Part shown: in pieces, positions 61,193 through 64,000 of the stretch
Position numbering within the stretch: the first letter of the stretch is position 1
Layout of the letters: each line of letters starts with the position of its first letter
From: Carnobacterium_B sp040274945
GTDB taxonomy: Bacteria; Bacillota; Bacilli; Lactobacillales; Carnobacteriaceae
Direction of reading: 5' to 3'
DNA length: 64,000 bases
Assembly: GCF_040274945.1 (NCBI RefSeq)
Contig: NZ_JBEMAR010000007.1
Span: forward strand, 108,620 to 172,619
Translations under genes and position numbers: made by a program
The notes under the pieces: model-generated
What the model saw: only the letters and a program-made list of their open reading frames with translations
Told to the model about the DNA's origin: nothing
The model's database searches: none

Positions 61193-61807
61193 TTAAATAA
61201 TAGAATACAATTTTTTAAAGTGATCAATTGTGTAATCAGCATATTCATTTTTTCCTTTTTTCTCGTTAAAATAACAAGCACTGATTCCAGCGTTTTTTGC
61301 AGCTAGTAAATCTAGCTCTCGGTCTCCAATCATTAGTGCTTCATCAGGATGAATAGTGTGCTCATTGATTAGATAATTTAGTGCATCAGGGTTTGGTTTT
61401 CTTTCAAATCCTTGATCAAACGTAATAAAATCAGAAAAATAATCATATAATCCATATTTTTTTAACAATACTACTGCAGACTTTCCTCTATGAGTGTACA
61501 AATAATTTTTTCTATTCGTTGAATGGATATATTTACAGATATCTTCAATGTCTTCAAACGGTTTAGCTAATTCAATTCCTTTAGTTTTCTGTAAAAATTT
61601 ATAGTCCTCTATAAACTCACTGCTTATTGCATATTTTTTTTCATAGTATATTAAAGCAAATGACATAGACACTTGCATATGTTGTTTGATTTCATCTAAC
61701 GGCTCTTCTATTCCTTCTTTCTCCAGTAAATCTTTAAAAATTTTTGCCATCACTGGATAAGTATCGAAAAGAGTTCCATCAAAATCCCAAATTACGTGTT
61801 TAAACAT
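61193..61807 (-). CDS. HAD-superfamily hydrolase (phosphoglycolate-phosphatase-like)
   Basis: 204 residues. Motif I VIWDFDGTLFDTYP, motif II YTHRGKSAV region, motif III/IV KPNPDALNYLI and LMIGDRELDLLAAKNAG. Helical cap between motifs I and II (HAD-IA, PGMB/Gph-like). Substrate not predictable. Confidence 0.87.
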   Translation of the reverse strand: MFKHVIWDFDGTLFDTYPVMAKIFKDLLEKEGIEEPLDEIKQHMQVSMSFALIYYEKKYAISSEFIEDYKFLQKTKGIELAKPFEDIEDICKYIHSTNRKNYLYTHRGKSAVVLLKKYGLYDYFSDFITFDQGFERKPNPDALNYLINEHTIHPDEALMIGDRELDLLAAKNAGISACYFNEKKGKNEYADYTIDHFKKLYSII

Positions 61808-61928
61808 CTTCCATTTTCCTCCAATGAATAACTTTTCTAATTTTTCTTAAAAATCTTAGTGAGAATACTTCTAATTACATTTGTTATGATAAAATAACCT
61901 TACCATTCTTTATGAAAAGAGGACAATT

Positions 61929-62363
61929 ATGATTCGAGTTCGAAATATGCAACTAACTGATGCTGAAGCAATCAACTTAATGAATACGGAGTCTCTAGGA
62001 TATGACATTTCCATAGAAATGACTAAAACGCAGATGGAAAAGTTACTACTTAACCCCAACCATCATATTTTTTACATTGCTGAGGAGGAAGAATTAGTTG
62101 TAGGGTACGTGCATGCGGAATTATATGAAACGCTCTATTCAGAACCTATGCTCAACGTATTGGCTTTGGCAATTAATCAAAACTATCAACAAAGAGGTAT
62201 TGGAAAACAATTAATGCAAAGAATCGAACAAGTAGCTAATGAGCGTGATTTAGTTGGCGTACGCTTAAATTCTGGAGAAACTAGAACCGGAGCTCATAAG
62301 TTTTACGAGTCTATTGGCTATAGTAGTGATAAAAATCAAAAAAGATTCCTGAAGATTATTTAG
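61929..62363 (+). CDS. GNAT N-acetyltransferase
   Basis: 144 residues. Acetyl-CoA loop NQNYQQRGIGKQLMQRIEQ, and the C-terminal SGETRTGAHKFYESIGY. Intact and short, aminoglycoside-like or RimI-like type; substrate unknown. AGAGGAC precedes the ATG. Convergent with the Nudix gene (15 bp gap). Confidence 0.87.
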   Translation: MIRVRNMQLTDAEAINLMNTESLGYDISIEMTKTQMEKLLLNPNHHIFYIAEEEELVVGYVHAELYETLYSEPMLNVLALAINQNYQQRGIGKQLMQRIEQVANERDLVGVRLNSGETRTGAHKFYESIGYSSDKNQKRFLKII

Positions 62364-62378
62364 CAACATCTATTTGAA

Positions 62379-62837
62379 CTAACGATAAAAACCCAATTCT
62401 CCAGAATAGTAGTCTTTTATTGCGTCTCTGTGCTGTTGATTGGCTATTTCTGGTAAATTGGTTCTAGAAAAGAAACCTAAGTCTAACGTTTCACTATTTT
62501 CGAGAGAAAGGTTGCCTTTAGCTAGTTTAAAAATAAATATTGTTGTAATGGTTTGAGCTTTGTCTCCGTTAGGATAGGTGTCAAAGTAATTGGAATAAAT
62601 ACCTAGCAACGATACAACTTTTACTTGCAAGCCTGTCTCTTCTAGCACTTCTCTGATTGCAGCCTGTTCAACTGATTCACCCTTTTCAACAGCACCACCA
62701 GGTAAGCCCCACAATTTTTTATCGCTTCTTAACTGTAGCAAAACTTCATTTTTTTGATTTGTTACGATTCCTCCTGAAAAATTCAAGATAATCTCTTGAT
62801 TGCCAATATAACTTCTAATCCAAGATATGTAATCCAC
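62379..62837 (-). CDS. Nudix hydrolase
   Basis: 152 residues. A full Nudix box is visible: GGAVEKGESVEQ followed by AAIREVLEETGLQV (GX5EX7REUXEEXGU). Preceded by ILNFSGGIVTNQKNEVLLQLR, typical of the ADP-ribose/NTP-type group. Thirty-eight bp after the histidine-phosphatase gene in the same orientation, likely one transcript. Confidence 0.9.
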   Translation of the reverse strand: MDYISWIRSYIGNQEIILNFSGGIVTNQKNEVLLQLRSDKKLWGLPGGAVEKGESVEQAAIREVLEETGLQVKVVSLLGIYSNYFDTYPNGDKAQTITTIFIFKLAKGNLSLENSETLDLGFFSRTNLPEIANQQHRDAIKDYYSGELGFYR

Positions 62838-62875
62838 TCAGTATCTCCTCAATACTACTTTTTATGAGTCCAAAT

Positions 62876-63496
62876 TCATTTAACATGATTCGTCAACATA
62901 GGTTCACTCAAACTGATAGTTGTTATTTCGTTATTTTTAAACACATCAATAGACTCTATTTTTATAGAAACTTGATTTTTAAACGTAATTTTTACAATCC
63001 AAGGCATTAACCCTTTTATTTTTGAAAAGTCTTCGAAACCAAAATGAGGATTGAAATGATTGATAATTGTACTTAGAGCCGTTCCATGACTCCCAATAAC
63101 ATAATTTGCTTCCGGATGTAACTGTACTAGTTCCATTAATGCCTTTACATTTCTTAATTGAACTTCTCTTAGACATTCTCCATCAGACAATTTATAGTCA
63201 AAATCATTCCATTGTTGTTGACTAAAAGTAGTAAAGTCCTCAACCCAACTAGAAATATTGCGTTCCCTAAAGTTATCAATACACGTCACATCAATAGCAA
63301 ACATTTCAGATAAATTTTTAACTGTATCAACTGCTCTGACATAAGGACTAGAATAGATGTATTGAATATTCTTATCTTTCAAATAATTGGTAACTAACGC
63401 ACTATCTTGTATGCCTTTTTCAGTTAACGGTCTTAAAAACTCATCATGAACTCTACTATCTGACTCAGCATGCCGAACAAAATAAATGTCTCCCAT
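62876..63496 (-). CDS. histidine phosphatase family protein
   Basis: 206 residues. Catalytic motif IYFVRHAESDSR (a variant of RHG/RHE), DTVKNLSEM, YIYSSPYVRA, and second His in YVIGSHGTALS. Phosphoglycerate-mutase-like fold; small-molecule phosphatase probable. AGGAGG precedes the ATG. First gene of a two-gene unit with the Nudix hydrolase. Confidence 0.88.
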   Translation of the reverse strand: MGDIYFVRHAESDSRVHDEFLRPLTEKGIQDSALVTNYLKDKNIQYIYSSPYVRAVDTVKNLSEMFAIDVTCIDNFRERNISSWVEDFTTFSQQQWNDFDYKLSDGECLREVQLRNVKALMELVQLHPEANYVIGSHGTALSTIINHFNPHFGFEDFSKIKGLMPWIVKITFKNQVSIKIESIDVFKNNEITTISLSEPMLTNHVK

Positions 63497-63739
63497 TTCT
63501 TTTCCTCCTATACACTAAATATATGAATACCTTTTTTCTTCTAGTTTTTTAATTAGCATTTCTTTACTCCTTAAACTATTCGTTGTCTTATTGTATCTAA
63601 TACAAATACAATAAGTTAAAATTAAAGAATGATTAACTTAAGAATATAACATTCTAATGATTTTAGTATATTAATCTTGACCTAAAAGAACAATGTTTTT
63701 TAATAAAATTAAATTTCTTGATTGTTTTAATAGATTCTT

Positions 63740-64000
63740 ATGGTAGTACGACTTAGATTTGATCAGTTAGAATGGATTTTTAGTCTGTTAGTCGAATTGA
63801 AGCTTGTTATGCTTACTCAAATAGAAAGTTGCTTTGAGTTAATTGAATTAAGACTTGTTACGTCTACTCAAATGAAAAACGCTTCTGAGTTAAACGAATT
63901 CAGGCTTGTTGCTTCTACTCAAATGAAAAACACTTCTGAGTTAAACGAATTCAGGCTTGTTGCTTCTACTCAAATGAAAAACACTTTTGAGTTAACCGAA
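63740..64000 (+). CDS. partial open frame with 17-residue tandem repeats
   Basis: Open from ATG 63740 to the window edge (87 codons, no stop). After MVVRLRFDQLEWIFSLLV come four repeats of 17 residues such as ELRLVTSTQMKNASELN and EFRLVASTQMKNTSELN, each encoded by 51 bp. No ribosome binding site before the ATG, and the DNA also forms a hairpin in each unit, so translation is uncertain. The repeat may instead be non-coding. Confidence 0.4.
   Translation, partial: MVVRLRFDQLEWIFSLLVELKLVMLTQIESCFELIELRLVTSTQMKNASELNEFRLVASTQMKNTSELNEFRLVASTQMKNTFELTE
63794..64000. repeat. 51-bp tandem repeat array (four copies, continues past the edge)
   Basis: Units begin with GAATT at 63794, 63845, 63896 and 63947, then GAA at 63998: constant period 51. 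Copies 3 and 4 are nearly identical, copies 1 and 2 are diverged. Each unit contains ACTCAAA ... TTTGAGT or a one-mismatch version (7-bp arms, 11-nt loop). The whole array is stop-free in the forward frame noted above and full of stops on the other strand. Confidence 0.85.

Noticed and set aside
63794..64000. CRISPR-like array
   Set aside because: Whole 51-bp units are repeated with no alternation of constant repeats and unique spacers, and no cas genes are near.

Overview
The window is low-GC, densely packed, with AGGAGG-type ribosome binding sites, several TTG/GTG starts, cre boxes and many PTS and sugar loci. This suggests a lactic-acid-type Firmicute. Gene content (GH35 galactoside cluster, Leloir gal operon, xyl operon, DUF5067/DUF5626/DUF975 proteins, Zur box) fits Carnobacterium or a close relative (Carnobacteriaceae/Enterococcaceae) best. 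The genus call is inference. No rRNA, tRNA, CRISPR array, phage or insertion sequence was seen.

Layout. 1-4.2 kb: xylose catabolism (xylB partial, xylA, divergent xylR) with a textbook control region (promoter, cre and xylO), plus an SGNH esterase. 4.4-9.8 kb: DegV, a zinc-uptake pair (ZinT-type lipoprotein and AdcA) behind a Zur box, a TPM-domain protein, and a GAP/LysE-like membrane protein with a terminator-bearing leader and an apparent AUU start. 9.9-19.6 kb: a large minus-strand operon (GH35 beta-galactosidase, mannose-family PTS EIIB/C/D/A, AgaS, NagA, LacD, LacC) under a divergent GntR regulator, resembling galacto-N-biose/core-1 glycan use. 20-25.8 kb: galKETM and a LacI-type galR, which can take the galactose released by the GH35 enzyme.

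25.9-33.9 kb: a thiolase / acyl-CoA dehydrogenase / hydroxyacyl-CoA dehydrogenase / crotonase / CoA-transferase operon (short-chain fatty-acid or butyrate-type pathway) without etfAB, a LysR regulator and a second, GCDH-like acyl-CoA dehydrogenase. 34-43.4 kb: YtnP-like lactonase, a PF13303-type EIIC paired with a ketopantoate-reductase-like protein, DUF975, and a ROK / Eis-like GNAT / MupG / cellobiose-type EIIC operon in which the GNAT gene carries an early nonsense codon. 43.6-47.8 kb: LytS/LytT-type two-component system followed by a CstA/BtsT-type transporter, probably pyruvate-linked.

47.9-52.7 kb: accessory strip of small regulators, membrane proteins, lipoproteins and a decayed araR-GNAT deletion fusion. 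53-57.5 kb: a ChvE/MmsA/MmsB monosaccharide ABC transporter with a PTS EIIB gene at its end; its promoter carries two AraR-like boxes matching the one beside the dead araR. 57.8-63.5 kb: coiled-coil protein, a frameshifted small membrane gene, a lipoprotein, SDR, HAD, GNAT, Nudix and histidine-phosphatase genes. 63.7-64 kb: a 51-bp tandem repeat that is open in one frame (17-residue repeat) and runs off the window.

Most of the window is sugar and carbon-overflow metabolism under local repressors plus CcpA (cre sites at the xyl, bga, thl and ABC promoters). The oddities are the shared HYHTGD module in two zinc lipoproteins, the leader/AUU gene, the EIIB inside an ABC operon, the acyl-CoA dehydrogenase without the usual catalytic Glu, the remnant genes and the terminal repeat.
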